DNA from: Clostridia bacterium
GTDB lineage: Bacteria; Bacillota; Clostridia; Oscillospirales; Acutalibacteraceae
DNA: 64,000 nt
Direction: 5' to 3'
Assembly: GCA_017449935.1 (NCBI GenBank)
Contig: JAFSYP010000114.1
Span: 25,877-89,876, forward strand
The notes beneath the pieces were generated by a model. That model saw nothing but the letters and a program-made list of their open reading frames with translations. It had not been told where the DNA came from and ran no database searches. Positions 42,073-51,919 of this stretch are shown here, in pieces (within the stretch, counting starts at the first letter, position 1; every line of letters begins with the position of its first letter). Made by a program: the position numbers and the translations under genes.

Positions 42073-44558
42073 TGTATAAATTCACGGGTTACACCGAAAA
42101 AGCGAACGCGGCGCTCAACCGCGCGATCGAAAAAGCGGAGGAATTGGGACATACCTATATCGGCAGCGAGCATCTGCTGCTCGGTCTGCTGTCGGAACAG
42201 GGCGGCGTAGCGTATGCGGCGCTGTCCGCGGCGAAGGCGGACGCCGACACGGTCGAGGAGCTGATCCGCAGTTCTGTCGGCATCGGCAGCCCGACCGTAC
42301 TGACCGCCAACGATTTCACGCCGCGCTGCAAGCACATCATTATGAATCTGGCTGTGGCGCAGGCGCGTGCGATGGGACATTCCTACGTCGGCACGGAGCA
42401 TCTGCTGTCCGCGCTGCTGCGCGAATCCGACAGCGCCGCGGCGGCGATCCTGCGCGAGCTGAACATTTCCCTGCAGGACGTGCAGACCAATCTGACCAAG
42501 GCCATGGGCAGCGGCGGCAGCTACAAGAGCCCGACCGAGGAAAAGAAGGCCAAGAATCAGGCCAACACGCCCACGCTCAATCAGTTCGGTCGCGATCTGA
42601 CGGAAGCAGCCGGAAAAGGTTTGATCGACCCCGTGATCGGCAGAAGTCAGGAGATCGAGCGCGTCATCCAGATACTGTCCCGCCGCACCAAGAACAACCC
42701 ATGTCTGATCGGCGAACCGGGCGTCGGCAAGACGGCGATCGCCGAAGGGCTTGCGCTGAAGATCTCCACGGGCGAGGTGCCGGAAACGCTGCGTGACAAG
42801 CGCATCGTGGCGCTGGATCTGACCGGTATGGTCGCGGGCACGAAATACCGCGGCGACTTTGAGGAACGCATCAAGTCCGCGATGGACGAAGTCATCAAAG
42901 CGGGCGACGTGATCTTGTTTATCGACGAGATCCATACGCTCGTCGGCGCCGGCTCGGCGGAGGGCGCGGTCGACGCCGCCAACATCCTCAAGCCCGCGCT
43001 CGCCAGAGGCGAGATGCAGGTCATCGGCGCGACGACCATCGAGGAATACCGCAAGAATATCGAGAAGGACGCGGCGCTCGAACGCCGTTTCCAGCCGGTG
43101 CTGGTCGGCGAACCGTCCGAGGAAGAGGCGGTCGAGATCCTGCGCGGCCTGCGCGACAAGTACGAAGCGCATCACAAGGTGCGCATCACGGACGACGCGA
43201 TCCTCGCGGCCGTCAAGATGTCCGCGCGCTACATCGGCGACCGGTTCCTGCCGGACAAGGCGATCGACCTTGTGGACGAAGCCGCGTCACGCGTGCGTCT
43301 GCGCGCATTCACCGCGCCGCCTGATCTCAAAGCGTTGGAGGACCGGCTCAAGGAGATCGGCGAGGAAAAGGCGTCGGCCATCAACACGCAGGAATTTGAA
43401 CGCGCCGCGCTGCTGCGCGATGAGGAAAAGAAGGTGCAGCAGGAGCTGGACGAGCAGAAGAAGGCGTGGCAGGAAAAGAGCAGCGGCAGCACGGATGAAG
43501 TGACCGGCGAGGAGATCGCGCAGATCGTCTCGCAGTGGACGGGCATCCCCGTCGTGCAGCTCACACAGGAGGAGAGCGAGCGGCTGCTGCATATGGAGGA
43601 AGAGCTTCACCGCAGGATCGTCGGGCAGGACGAAGCGGTCCACGCCGTCGCGCGCGCCATCCGCCGCGGCAGAGTCGGTCTGAAGGACCCCAAGCGTCCG
43701 ATCGGCTCGTTCATCTTCCTCGGCCCCACGGGCGTGGGCAAGACAGAGCTGTGCAAAACGCTGGCCGCCACGATGTTCGGCGACGAGAACGCCATGATCC
43801 GTCTGGATATGTCGGAATACATGGAGAAGCACACCGTATCGCGTCTGGTCGGTTCGCCGCCCGGTTACGTCGGGTACGAGGAGGGCGGACAGCTCACTGA
43901 AAAGGTGCGCCGCAAGCCCTACTCCGTGATCCTGTTCGACGAGATCGAAAAGGCGCATCCCGACGTGTTCAATATGCTCCTGCAGATCCTGGACGACGGC
44001 ATCCTGACCGATTCGCAGGGACGCAAGGTCGACTTCAAAAACTGCGTCATCATCATGACCTCGAACCTCGGCGCGAGCCGCATCACCGGCCAGACCGGCG
44101 CGACGCTCGGTTTCTCCGGGGAAAAGAACGACGGCACGATGGATCAGGACAAGATCCGCGAGGCGGTCATGAGCGAACTGAAACAGGCGCTGCGTCCGGA
44201 GTTCCTCAACCGTGTGGACGAAGTGATCGTGTTCCGCCAGCTGACAAAGCCGGACATCCGCGAGATCGCCGCCAGACTGCTGCAAACGCTTTCGGCGCGC
44301 ACGCAGCAGATGGACATCACGCTGCGCTTCAGCGACGAAGCGGTCGCGAAGATCGCGGATGCGGGCTTCGACCCGGTCTACGGCGCAAGACCGCTCAAGC
44401 GCGCCATCCAGTCGCAGATCGAGGATAAGCTCTCCGAGCAGATGCTCGAGGGCAAGGTGCAGGCGAACAAGACCTACCTGTGCACCGTGCGCGACGACGC
44501 GTTCGTCTTTGAGCCGGACGACGCGGCACCCGAAGCGGAGAAGCCGGAAGAACAATAA
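42069..44558 (+). CDS. clpC: ATP-dependent Clp protease ATPase subunit ClpC
   Basis: An 829-residue Hsp100 unfoldase. N-terminal Clp-N double repeat (about 5-140), AAA domain 1 with GEPGVGKTAIAEG and VILFIDEIHTLVGAGSAEGA, a UVR-type middle domain (ERAALLRDEEKKVQQEL, about 430-465), AAA domain 2 with GPTGVGKTELCKTL and VILFDEIEKAHPDVFN, and the C-terminal D2-small domain. The substrate-processing partner ClpP is not in the window. Last gene of the CtsR-controlled operon. Confidence 0.98.
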   Translation: MMYKFTGYTEKANAALNRAIEKAEELGHTYIGSEHLLLGLLSEQGGVAYAALSAAKADADTVEELIRSSVGIGSPTVLTANDFTPRCKHIIMNLAVAQARAMGHSYVGTEHLLSALLRESDSAAAAILRELNISLQDVQTNLTKAMGSGGSYKSPTEEKKAKNQANTPTLNQFGRDLTEAAGKGLIDPVIGRSQEIERVIQILSRRTKNNPCLIGEPGVGKTAIAEGLALKISTGEVPETLRDKRIVALDLTGMVAGTKYRGDFEERIKSAMDEVIKAGDVILFIDEIHTLVGAGSAEGAVDAANILKPALARGEMQVIGATTIEEYRKNIEKDAALERRFQPVLVGEPSEEEAVEILRGLRDKYEAHHKVRITDDAILAAVKMSARYIGDRFLPDKAIDLVDEAASRVRLRAFTAPPDLKALEDRLKEIGEEKASAINTQEFERAALLRDEEKKVQQELDEQKKAWQEKSSGSTDEVTGEEIAQIVSQWTGIPVVQLTQEESERLLHMEEELHRRIVGQDEAVHAVARAIRRGRVGLKDPKRPIGSFIFLGPTGVGKTELCKTLAATMFGDENAMIRLDMSEYMEKHTVSRLVGSPPGYVGYEEGGQLTEKVRRKPYSVILFDEIEKAHPDVFNMLLQILDDGILTDSQGRKVDFKNCVIIMTSNLGASRITGQTGATLGFSGEKNDGTMDQDKIREAVMSELKQALRPEFLNRVDEVIVFRQLTKPDIREIAARLLQTLSARTQQMDITLRFSDEAVAKIADAGFDPVYGARPLKRAIQSQIEDKLSEQMLEGKVQANKTYLCTVRDDAFVFEPDDAAPEAEKPEEQ

Positions 44559-44564
44559 CAAAAG

Positions 44565-44603
44565 AACGCTCCGAAGACCGTTGCGGTTTCCGGAGCGTTT
44601 TTG
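44565..44603 (+). terminator. Intrinsic terminator of the ctsR operon
   Basis: AACGCTCCG and CGGAGCGTT form a 9 bp stem around a 20-base loop that itself pairs in part (ACCG with CGGT), then five T residues. Confidence 0.88.
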
Positions 44604-44712
44604 TGCGGCAGCAAAACGGAGCGTGCAGCAGTATTATTATATATTACTATATATGATTTATCAATATTAAAGGCGAGAAGATGGTATAATCCTTCCGAAA
44701 TGGAGGGATCAT

Positions 44713-44868
44713 ATGAAACCGTTGAAAGAGAGAGTCAGCCTTACGCTGGACAACGACGTCGTGGCAGCGATCAAAAGACTGGCGGAAGAGGACGACCGTT
44801 CGTTTTCCCAGTATGTCAACAAGATCCTGCGCGAGTATTTGCGGCAAAGACCGCAGACGGACGCTTAA
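44713..44868 (+). CDS. Orphan ribbon-helix-helix (Arc/CopG-like) protein
   Basis: A 51-residue protein, MKPLKERVSLTLDNDVVAA..., with the exact layout of RHH regulators: a short beta strand (RVSLTLD), helix A (NDVVAAIKRLAEEDD), a turn with Ser (RSFSQYV) and helix B (NKILREYLRQR). GGAGGG precedes the ATG and TATAAT lies at 44685-44690, though the -35 box is weak. RHH proteins are usually antitoxins or small repressors, but no toxin-like gene follows; a hairpin ends the unit. Likely a small DNA-binding regulator; target unknown. Confidence 0.8.
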   Translation: MKPLKERVSLTLDNDVVAAIKRLAEEDDRSFSQYVNKILREYLRQRPQTDA

Positions 44869-44921
44869 AAAACTGTTGCGTATCAACGGTTACGGCGTCA
44901 ATTACATACAGAAATCAAATA

Positions 44922-44957
44922 GGGCTGTCGCAAGGAAAAAACCTATGCGGCAGCCCC
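44922..44957. terminator. Hairpin between the RHH gene and the convergent symporter gene
   Basis: GGGCTGTCGCA and TGCGGCAGCCC pair (one mismatch/bulge) around a loop. T-rich stretches follow on both strands (CATTGTTTTG on plus; TATTTGATTT on minus), so it may serve both converging genes. Confidence 0.7.
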
Positions 44958-44990
44958 ATTGTTTTGATTTGTATGACGTATAGCTTATGC

Positions 44991-46538
44991 CTATTCTTTG
45001 CCGATCTCGCTGCGGATCGCGTCGAAAGGCTCGGTGACCTCGGCGTCGGGCTGCTTGGTCAGCAGGCTGACGACGACGATCGCGATGCAGGCTGCGAGGA
45101 ACGCGGGCAGCAGCTCGTAGATGTCCCACACGCCGCCGAAGCTGCGGATCACGAATTTCCACAGGAAAATCATCGCGCCGCCGCAGACCATGCCCGCGAG
45201 CGCGCCCCACTTGTTTATGCGCTTCCAGAACAGACCGAACAGGATGACCGGACCGAACGCGGCGCCGAAGCCCGCCCATGCAAAGGACACGATGCGGAAC
45301 ACGGACGAGGCCGGATCGCGCGCGAAAATCACGGCGATCAGCGCGATCACGATCACGGACACACGCGCGATGATCATGCGCGTTTTATCGGACAGCGCAT
45401 TCTTGCGCATATTGACGATGATGTCCTGCGTCACGCTCGAGGAAGCGGCGATCAGCTGGGAGTCCGCGGTGGACATGGTGGACGCCAGGATGCCGGACAG
45501 GAAAACGCCGGCGCCGAACGCGGCGATGATCCCCTTACCGCTGATGAACCTGGAGAAATCAACGATGATCCTTTCGGATTCGGAGCCGTCGGCGTAAGGA
45601 CCGACGACGCCGGCCTTCATCAGGCTGTAGCCCACAAGACCGATCAGGATCGCCACGCCCATGGAGATCACGACCCAGACGGACGCCACGCGGCGGGAGG
45701 TCTTCAGCTTGCTCGGATCCTTGATCGCCATGAAGCGAAGCAGGATGTGCGGCATGCCGAAGTAGCCCAGGCCCCATGCCATCGTCGAAATGACGGGCAG
45801 CGCGCCGTAGCTGCCGACCTCGCCGGTCGCGACGTTAAAGCCCTTGAACACGTTGAGATAGCCGCTCATGGCTTTTGCGTTCTCGACCACGCTGCCGACG
45901 CCGCCGGCCTTGTAGACGCCCAGACACAGCACGACGACCAGCGCGATCGTCATCACGATGCTCTGGATCAGGTCGGTCGTTGACGCCGCCAGGAAGCCGC
46001 CGAGCGTGCAGTACAGCACGATCACGGCCGCGCTGATGAGCATGGCCGCCATATAGCTCGTGCCGAACAGGGACGAGAACAGCTTGCCGCACGCAGCGAA
46101 ACCGGACGCCGCGTAGGGGATGAAGAAGATGATAATGATGATTGCGGCGATCAGAGAAAGCACGTTCTTCTTGTCGCCGAAACGCTTGGTAAAGAACTCG
46201 GGCAGCGTCACCGCGCCGATGCGCTCGGAATACAGGCGCAGCCGTTTGGCCACGATCAGCCAGTTGATATATGTGCCGATCGCCAGACCGATCGCCGTCC
46301 ATGACGCCTCGGCAAGACCGGTCATCAGCGCCACGCCCGGCAGGCCCATCAGAAGCCAGCCGCTCATGTCGGACGCCTCGGCGCTCATCGCCGTGACGAG
46401 CGGGCCGAGCTTGCGGCCGCCGAGATAGAAATCGTCGGTGTTCTTGTTTTTCTTGGACGTTACCACGCCGATGGTGATCATCATGCCCAGATACAGCACG
46501 ATGGCGATGATGATCATGACGTTGGCAGACATAACCAT
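44991..46538 (-). CDS. putP: Sodium/solute symporter, PutP (proline) type
   Basis: A 515-residue member of the solute:sodium symporter family with about 13 membrane helices. N-terminal features match PutP: DDFYLGGRKLGPLVTAMSAEASDMSGWLLMGLPG (sodium and substrate region, about 36-68) and, later, GGFLAASTTDLIQS and AFGAGVFLSGILASTMSTADSQLIAASSSVTQD. Proline is the likely substrate, though close relatives carry other solutes. It has its own consensus promoter and no partner gene on its strand before the GH27 gene. Confidence 0.93.
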   Translation of the reverse strand: MVMSANVMIIIAIVLYLGMMITIGVVTSKKNKNTDDFYLGGRKLGPLVTAMSAEASDMSGWLLMGLPGVALMTGLAEASWTAIGLAIGTYINWLIVAKRLRLYSERIGAVTLPEFFTKRFGDKKNVLSLIAAIIIIIFFIPYAASGFAACGKLFSSLFGTSYMAAMLISAAVIVLYCTLGGFLAASTTDLIQSIVMTIALVVVLCLGVYKAGGVGSVVENAKAMSGYLNVFKGFNVATGEVGSYGALPVISTMAWGLGYFGMPHILLRFMAIKDPSKLKTSRRVASVWVVISMGVAILIGLVGYSLMKAGVVGPYADGSESERIIVDFSRFISGKGIIAAFGAGVFLSGILASTMSTADSQLIAASSSVTQDIIVNMRKNALSDKTRMIIARVSVIVIALIAVIFARDPASSVFRIVSFAWAGFGAAFGPVILFGLFWKRINKWGALAGMVCGGAMIFLWKFVIRSFGGVWDIYELLPAFLAACIAIVVVSLLTKQPDAEVTEPFDAIRSEIGKE

Positions 46539-46582
46539 AATGAATCCTCTCCTCTTATTGTTCTTCCGAACAGTATAGAAGT

Positions 46583-46611
46583 ACTATACCATATTAGCAC
46601 GGTAATTGCAA
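46583..46611 (-). promoter_or_regulatory. Promoter of putP
   Basis: Minus strand TTGCAA (46611-46606), 17 bp spacer, TATAGT (46588-46583), 45 bp before the start codon. It overlaps the 3' untranslated end of the GH27 gene. Confidence 0.7.
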
Positions 46612-46624
46612 CAGAAAAATACGG

Positions 46625-47944
46625 TCATTTGCATATTTTTTCGATCCGCAGCAGCGCGGCGCCGTGTGCGTTCACGGGCAGGGACACGGTATTCTTATAC
46701 ACGTCGACGGGCGCGTTTTTCCAGACGTCGTACAGAGAATACGCTTCGTCCGGCATCAGCATCTGTGCGAGCGGCACGCGGATGCGGCGCGGACGGTCGG
46801 CGGTATTGAACGCGGCGAGATACTTGCAGCCGTCGCCCTCGGCGAGCCAGAGAATCGTGCCTTTGCCGCCCTTTTCGTCGCGCAGCCATTCGCGCGCGCC
46901 GTGCACGGTGCGGTGCATGTGCATATAATCCGCGTTCGTGAACAGAGAGAGCGTGAAATCGTCGAACGTCGGCAGATCGCCGCCGATGATCAGCGGACTT
47001 TTGAAGATACCCCACAAAGAGAGCATCGTGACCTGCTCGTCCTCGGTGAAGCGCGTGCGGCGGTGGATCGGCGGGCGGGAAGGATCGGAGTCGATCAGCG
47101 TCGCCACGGGCAGCATATCGCAGTCGGGATAGGCGCCGACGGTCGTCACGCCCTGCCATTCGCGGCATTTCGTGAACATTCGGTGCAGCGCATCCCATTC
47201 GTCCCAGAAGTCGCCCGTGATGCGCCACATGTTGGCGTTCGCCTGAAGATGCGCCGCCTTGTCGCGCGGCGCGGGGCCGGGCGAGAGCGAAAGCACGATC
47301 TCGCGGCCGCAGCGGTCGATGGCGCGGCGGAGCATTTCGATCTCATAGTCGGCGGTGTACGGGTTGTCCCACTTGCGGAATTCCGTCACGCAGATGTCGT
47401 CGCACTTGACGAAGTCCACACCCCACGCCGCGAACTGCGCGATCACGGAATCGTAGTACGTCTGTGCGGCGTCACAGTCGAGCACGCCGTACATATCGGT
47501 GTTCCACGGGCAGACGGAGAACGGGTGCGCGATATCGCGGCACGTTTTGCCGCTGCCGAGGATCGGACAGTTCTGCGCGACCGCCTGACGCGGCACGCCG
47601 CGCATCAGATGCACGCCGAATTTCAGCCCCAGAGCGTGGATGTAGTCCGCGATGGGCTTGAAGCCCTTGCCGCCGGCCGCGCTCGGGAAACGGTTCGGCG
47701 CCGGCAGCAGACGGCCGTACCCGTCCATCGTCAGCTCCGTGAATTTCTTATAAATGTGGCCTTCGGCCTTCGGCTCGTACCACTGTATATCGCAGACGAT
47801 GTATTCCCAGCCGTATTCTTTCAGATGCGCCGCCATATAGTCGGCGTTTGCTTTGAGCTGCCGCTCGGTCACCGCCGCGCCGAAACAGTCCCAACTGTTC
47901 CAGCCCAAAGGCGGCTGCTTGGCCCACAGCTTGAAATCCTGCAT
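46625..47944 (-). CDS. GH27-family glycoside hydrolase (alpha-galactosidase-like)
   Basis: A 439-residue TIM-barrel glycosidase of the GH27/GH36 clan. PPLGWNSWDCFG (about 10-21) is the N-terminal signature; the nucleophile Asp lies in WGVDFVKCDDI (about 171-181), and the acid/base Asp in MWRITGDFWDEWD. A C-terminal beta domain follows (about 360-439). The enzyme has no signal peptide, so it hydrolyses imported oligosaccharides in the cytoplasm. Alpha-galactosidase is the most likely activity, but other GH27 activities exist. ATG at 47944 follows AAAGGGTG. Confidence 0.88.
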   Translation of the reverse strand: MQDFKLWAKQPPLGWNSWDCFGAAVTERQLKANADYMAAHLKEYGWEYIVCDIQWYEPKAEGHIYKKFTELTMDGYGRLLPAPNRFPSAAGGKGFKPIADYIHALGLKFGVHLMRGVPRQAVAQNCPILGSGKTCRDIAHPFSVCPWNTDMYGVLDCDAAQTYYDSVIAQFAAWGVDFVKCDDICVTEFRKWDNPYTADYEIEMLRRAIDRCGREIVLSLSPGPAPRDKAAHLQANANMWRITGDFWDEWDALHRMFTKCREWQGVTTVGAYPDCDMLPVATLIDSDPSRPPIHRRTRFTEDEQVTMLSLWGIFKSPLIIGGDLPTFDDFTLSLFTNADYMHMHRTVHGAREWLRDEKGGKGTILWLAEGDGCKYLAAFNTADRPRRIRVPLAQMLMPDEAYSLYDVWKNAPVDVYKNTVSLPVNAHGAALLRIEKICK

Positions 47945-48017
47945 TAAAAACACCCTTTCCGTTCAGTTTTGTCCAGTATAGCACACCGGCGCAAAAAAAT
48001 CTACTGCTAAAGAATAA

Positions 48018-48041
48018 GGGGCTGCCGTTTTTGGCAGCCCC
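48018..48041 (-). terminator. Intrinsic terminator of the opp operon
   Basis: On the minus strand GGGGCTGCC and GGCAGCCCC form a perfect 9 bp stem with a 6-base loop, followed by TTATTCTTT. Confidence 0.88.
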
Positions 48042-48054
48042 GGATGCATTGAGA

Positions 48055-49878
48055 TCAGTCGATCACGGTCGTGTACATGAAGTACTTGAAGCCGAGCGGG
48101 TTGGAGAAGAAGCCGTCCACGCTGTCGTCGATCATATACAGATCGGTGTAGAAGTACAGCGGGCACAGACAGCCGGTCTGCATGAGCATGTCTTCCGCAA
48201 GGTGCATCAGCTTGTAGCGCAGCACCTGATCGGTGCAGGTCTTGATCTTCGAGATCAGCACGTCGTAAGTCTCGGCCCAGGTGCCGTCCTTAACGTTGAC
48301 GTCGGCAAAGCCGTACTCGGTCAGATCGAGGTTATAGTGCTTGAGCGAAGCGTTGTCGCCCTTGCCGAACTGGACGTCGTTGTTGCCGGAGCCGGACGTC
48401 CACATATCCAGGAAGCTGATCGGATCGTTGTAGTCGGCGAGCCAGCCGTTGCGCGCAACGGTAAAGTTGCCGTCCTTACGGGTGTTCAGGAAGGTGTTCC
48501 ATTCCTGGTTCTCCAGGTTCATGGTGATGCCGATCGCAGCCAGAGCGCTCTGGAGGTATTCGGCGATCGCCTTGTGTCCCTCGGACGTGTTGTACAGGTA
48601 GGTGACGGCCGGGAAGTTGGTGAACTTCTGCGACGCGTCGTCGTACTTGTAGTACTTCTTGAGCGTTTCGATCGCGGAATCATAGTTGCTCTGCAGCGCG
48701 TCCGCGGAAACGTCATAGTAGCCGTCGAAGTCGGCGTTATGACCGGCGTTCTTGTAGAACTCGCTGTTGTCCGCATCCGTCAGGCCCATTGCCACGAAGG
48801 AGGAAGCCGGGACCTGGCCGCCCTGCGCCACTTCGTCCACGATATAGTTGCGGTCGAACAGCAGGCCGATCGCGCTGCGGATCTCTTCGCGGGCAGCCTC
48901 CGCCTCGACGCCGGTCAAACCGGAATCAGAGGGCAGGATCTCTTCGTTGATGTTCCAGCAGACGTAGTAGGTGCCGATCTGGCCGGTGACCTTGAACTCG
49001 TCGGGATAGTCCGCCTTGAGCGTCTGGATCTCGTTGGTCGGAATGTCGTCGATCAGCTGCCAGTCGCCGTTCTTGAAGTTGGCGAGCATGTTGTTCGCGT
49101 CGTCCGACAGATAGAAGTTGATCTTCGGCATGAGGATGGAGTCGGCGTCATAGTAGTTTTCGTTCTTTTCGAGCGTGATGACGCTGTTGTGCGTCCAGGC
49201 AGTGAGCGTGTACGGACCGTTGGAAACGTAGGTGTCCGGTTCGGTCGCCCACTTTTCGTCGGCGACGACGTCCTCACGCACCGGGAAATAGGCCGGGAAC
49301 GCAAGCAGCTCGTTCCAGTACGGCACGTCGGTGATGAGCGTGACCGTGATGGTTTTGTCGTCGGGCGCGGAAATGTTCATCGACTCGGCGCCGTTCTCCT
49401 GCATGTCCTCGTAGCCGTCCACGACCTCGAACATATAGCCGTAGTCCGCGGCAAGCTCGGGCGAAGCCGCGCGGTTCCACGCGAAGATGAAGTCGCCCGC
49501 CGTCAGCGGCTGGCCGTCCGACCAGGTCAGGCCGTCGCGCAGGGTATAGGTGTACGTGACCGTGCCGTCGGGATTGACGACGCCTTCGGTCAGCTCCGTC
49601 GCGGCGTCCGCCACGAGTTCAAGCGAACCGTCGTCCGTCTGGTGCCACTTCGCAAGACCGCTGAACAGATGTGCGATCAGCGTGGCGCCGTCCACGGCGG
49701 AATTGAGCGCGGGATCGATGGTGTCCGGCTCGGACGCGAGACAGACGTTGATCTCATCCGCCTGCACGCCGGTTTTTGTACCGGTTTTTCCGCCGGACGC
49801 GCCGCCGCCCTTGCCGCAGGCCGCAAAGCTCACCGTGACAAGAATGACCGCGAGCAGGATTGCCAATACTTTTTTCAT
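48055..49878 (-). CDS. oppA: Oligopeptide ABC transporter substrate-binding lipoprotein
   Basis: A 607-residue SBP family 5 protein. The lipoprotein signal ends VSFAAC with Cys21; a Gly/Lys-rich linker follows, then DEINVCLASEPDTIDPALNSAVDG, GTVTYTYTLRDGLTWSDGQPLTAGDFIFAWNRA and SNGPYTLTAWTHN, the standard OppA/DppA features. The protein captures peptides outside the cell and hands them to OppBC. It is the last gene of oppBCDFA, an order that differs from the usual oppABCDF. RBS AAAGGAGG is upstream. Confidence 0.95.
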   Translation of the reverse strand: MKKVLAILLAVILVTVSFAACGKGGGASGGKTGTKTGVQADEINVCLASEPDTIDPALNSAVDGATLIAHLFSGLAKWHQTDDGSLELVADAATELTEGVVNPDGTVTYTYTLRDGLTWSDGQPLTAGDFIFAWNRAASPELAADYGYMFEVVDGYEDMQENGAESMNISAPDDKTITVTLITDVPYWNELLAFPAYFPVREDVVADEKWATEPDTYVSNGPYTLTAWTHNSVITLEKNENYYDADSILMPKINFYLSDDANNMLANFKNGDWQLIDDIPTNEIQTLKADYPDEFKVTGQIGTYYVCWNINEEILPSDSGLTGVEAEAAREEIRSAIGLLFDRNYIVDEVAQGGQVPASSFVAMGLTDADNSEFYKNAGHNADFDGYYDVSADALQSNYDSAIETLKKYYKYDDASQKFTNFPAVTYLYNTSEGHKAIAEYLQSALAAIGITMNLENQEWNTFLNTRKDGNFTVARNGWLADYNDPISFLDMWTSGSGNNDVQFGKGDNASLKHYNLDLTEYGFADVNVKDGTWAETYDVLISKIKTCTDQVLRYKLMHLAEDMLMQTGCLCPLYFYTDLYMIDDSVDGFFSNPLGFKYFMYTTVID

Positions 49879-49921
49879 GTGTTTTCCTCCTTTTATTTTT
49901 CCGGACAGCCGTCCGGATCGT

Positions 49922-50911
49922 TTACGAATTGATCTCGTCCGCCCGGTGGCAGGCCACGAAATGCCCGGCGGACAGCTCCCTGAATTCCGGCATGGATTCG
50001 GCGCAGGCGTCGACCGCGTAGGGACAGCGCGTGCGGAACGGACAGCCGGACGGCGCGTTCAGCGGACTGGGGATGTCGCCCTTGAGCGCGATGCGCTGAT
50101 TGGCGCGGGCGATCTTCGGGTCCGGAACGGGCACGGCGGAGATGAGCGACTTGGAATACGGGTGCAGCGGATGCTCGTAAATCTCGTCCGCGTCCGCCAA
50201 CTCTACCATTTTGCCCAGATACATCACGGCAATACGGTCGCTGATATGCCGCACGACCAGAAGATCGTGCGCGATGAACAGATAGGTAAGCCCCAGCTTG
50301 TCCTGAAGCTCGTCAAACATATTGATGACCTGCGCCTGGATCGACACGTCCAGCGCGGAGACCGGCTCGTCGCAGACGATGAATTCGGGATCGACGGACA
50401 GCGCGCGGGCGATGCCGATGCGCTGACGCTGGCCGCCGGAAAACTCATGCGCATAGCGCGAGGCGTGTTCGCTGTTGAGTCCGACGTACTGCATCAGCTC
50501 CAGCACGCGGTCGCGGCGTTCTTCCTTCGTTTTGCACATGGAATGCACGTCCAGCGGCTCGGCGATGATGTCCGCGACGGTCATGCGGGGATTGAGCGAC
50601 GAGTACGGGTCCTGGAACACCATCGTCGCCTTGGTGCGGAACTCCTTGAGATCCTTCGCCGTCTTGACCGGCTTGCCGTCGTAATAGATCTCGCCGGCAG
50701 TCGGTTTGTACAGCTGCAAAACGGTGCGGCCGACGGTCGTCTTGCCGCAGCCGGACTCGCCCACAAGCCCCAGCGTTTCGCCGCGGCGGATGGTAAAGGA
50801 CACGTCGTCCACCGCCTTGAGCGGCTTCGTGGTGAAGGGGCCGGTGCTGATGTAGAAGTATTCCTTCAGATGCCGGATGTCTAAAAGCGGCGTTTGGTTC
50901 TGTGCAGTCAT
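49922..50911 (-). CDS. oppF: Oligopeptide ABC transporter ATPase OppF
   Basis: A 329-residue ABC ATPase. Walker [17 protein letters not shown] (about 48-63), Q-loop [14 protein letters not shown], signature [17 protein letters not shown], Walker [13 protein letters not shown], and the C-terminal Opp/Dpp cysteine motif [14 protein letters not shown] that can hold an iron-sulfur cluster. It works with OppD to drive peptide import. The start is 3 bp beyond the oppD stop. Confidence 0.96.
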   Translation of the reverse strand: MTAQNQTPLLDIRHLKEYFYISTGPFTTKPLKAVDDVSFTIRRGETLGLVGESGCGKTTVGRTVLQLYKPTAGEIYYDGKPVKTAKDLKEFRTKATMVFQDPYSSLNPRMTVADIIAEPLDVHSMCKTKEERRDRVLELMQYVGLNSEHASRYAHEFSGGQRQRIGIARALSVDPEFIVCDEPVSALDVSIQAQVINMFDELQDKLGLTYLFIAHDLLVVRHISDRIAVMYLGKMVELADADEIYEHPLHPYSKSLISAVPVPDPKIARANQRIALKGDIPSPLNAPSGCPFRTRCPYAVDACAESMPEFRELSAGHFVACHRADEINS

Positions 50912-50914
50912 CGG

Positions 50915-51907
50915 TCATTCCTCCTTTGCCGCGCTCTGCTGCGCGTCGCGCACGTTGAGCCAGCACGCGGCTGCGTGCGCGTCGTTGATCCGCATCATTT
51001 CGCACCGTTCGCGGATGCAGATCTTCATCGCGTCGTCGCAACGCGGCGCGAACGGACAGCCGTTCGGCATGTTCAGAAGGTCGATCGGCGTGCCGGTGAT
51101 GGGCCGGAGCTTCTGCCCGGCGTTGTCCACGCTCGGGATCGAGCGCAGCAGGCCGCGCGTGTAGGCGTGACGGGGGTTGTAGAAGATCTCGTCCGCCGTA
51201 CCGCTTTCGCAGACGGAACCGGCGTACATCACGATCACTTCGTCGCACATCTGCGCCACGACGCCCAGATCGTGCGTGATCATGATGATCGCCATGCCCA
51301 GCTCCTTTTGCAGCGCTTTCATCAATTCAAGGATCTGCGCCTGGATCGTCACGTCCAGCGCGGTCGTCGGTTCGTCGGCGATCAGAATATCCGGCTCGCA
51401 CGCGAGCGCCATGGCGATCATGACGCGCTGGCGCATTCCGCCGGAGAATTCGTGCGGATACTGTTTCATGCGGCGCTGCGGTTCGTTTACGCCGACCAGC
51501 GTCAGCATCTCGACCGCGCGGTCAAAAGCCTGCGACTTGTTGCGGTCCGTATGCAGAAGGATCGCCTCGGTGAGCTGATGGCCGATGGTATACGTCGGAT
51601 TCAGCGACGTCATGGGGTCCTGGAAGATGATGGAGATCTTGTTGCCGCGCACGGTGCGCATGACTTTTTCGCCCGCGCCGACCAGCTCCTGCCCGTCCAG
51701 CAGGATGGAGCCGCCGACGATTTTGCCTGTCTCGGCGAGGATCTGCAGGATGGAATAGGCCGTGACGGATTTGCCGGAACCGGATTCGCCCACGATGCCC
51801 AGGATCTTGCCGCGCTCCAATTCAAAGGAAACGCCGTTGACGGCGCGCACTTCGCCCGCGTCCGTAAAGAACGAGGTGTGCAGATCATTTACACGCAATA
51901 AACTCAT
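50915..51907 (-). CDS. oppD: Oligopeptide ABC transporter ATPase OppD
   Basis: A 330-residue ABC ATPase. Walker A GIVGESGSGKSVTAYS (about 37-52), Q-loop IIFQDPMTSLNPTY, signature HEFSGGMRQRVMIAMAL, Walker B ILIADEPTTALD, and the C-terminal CPFAPRCDDAMKIC cluster motif. It pairs with OppF as the heterodimeric motor. Located between oppC and oppF. Confidence 0.96.
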   Translation of the reverse strand: MSLLRVNDLHTSFFTDAGEVRAVNGVSFELERGKILGIVGESGSGKSVTAYSILQILAETGKIVGGSILLDGQELVGAGEKVMRTVRGNKISIIFQDPMTSLNPTYTIGHQLTEAILLHTDRNKSQAFDRAVEMLTLVGVNEPQRRMKQYPHEFSGGMRQRVMIAMALACEPDILIADEPTTALDVTIQAQILELMKALQKELGMAIIMITHDLGVVAQMCDEVIVMYAGSVCESGTADEIFYNPRHAYTRGLLRSIPSVDNAGQKLRPITGTPIDLLNMPNGCPFAPRCDDAMKICIRERCEMMRINDAHAAACWLNVRDAQQSAAKEE

Positions 51908-51919
51908 ACCGCACCTCCG

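Noticed and set aside
44713-44868. Type II toxin-antitoxin module
   Set aside because: The RHH protein fits an antitoxin, but the following 120 bp contain only a hairpin and the convergent symporter gene; no toxin frame is present.
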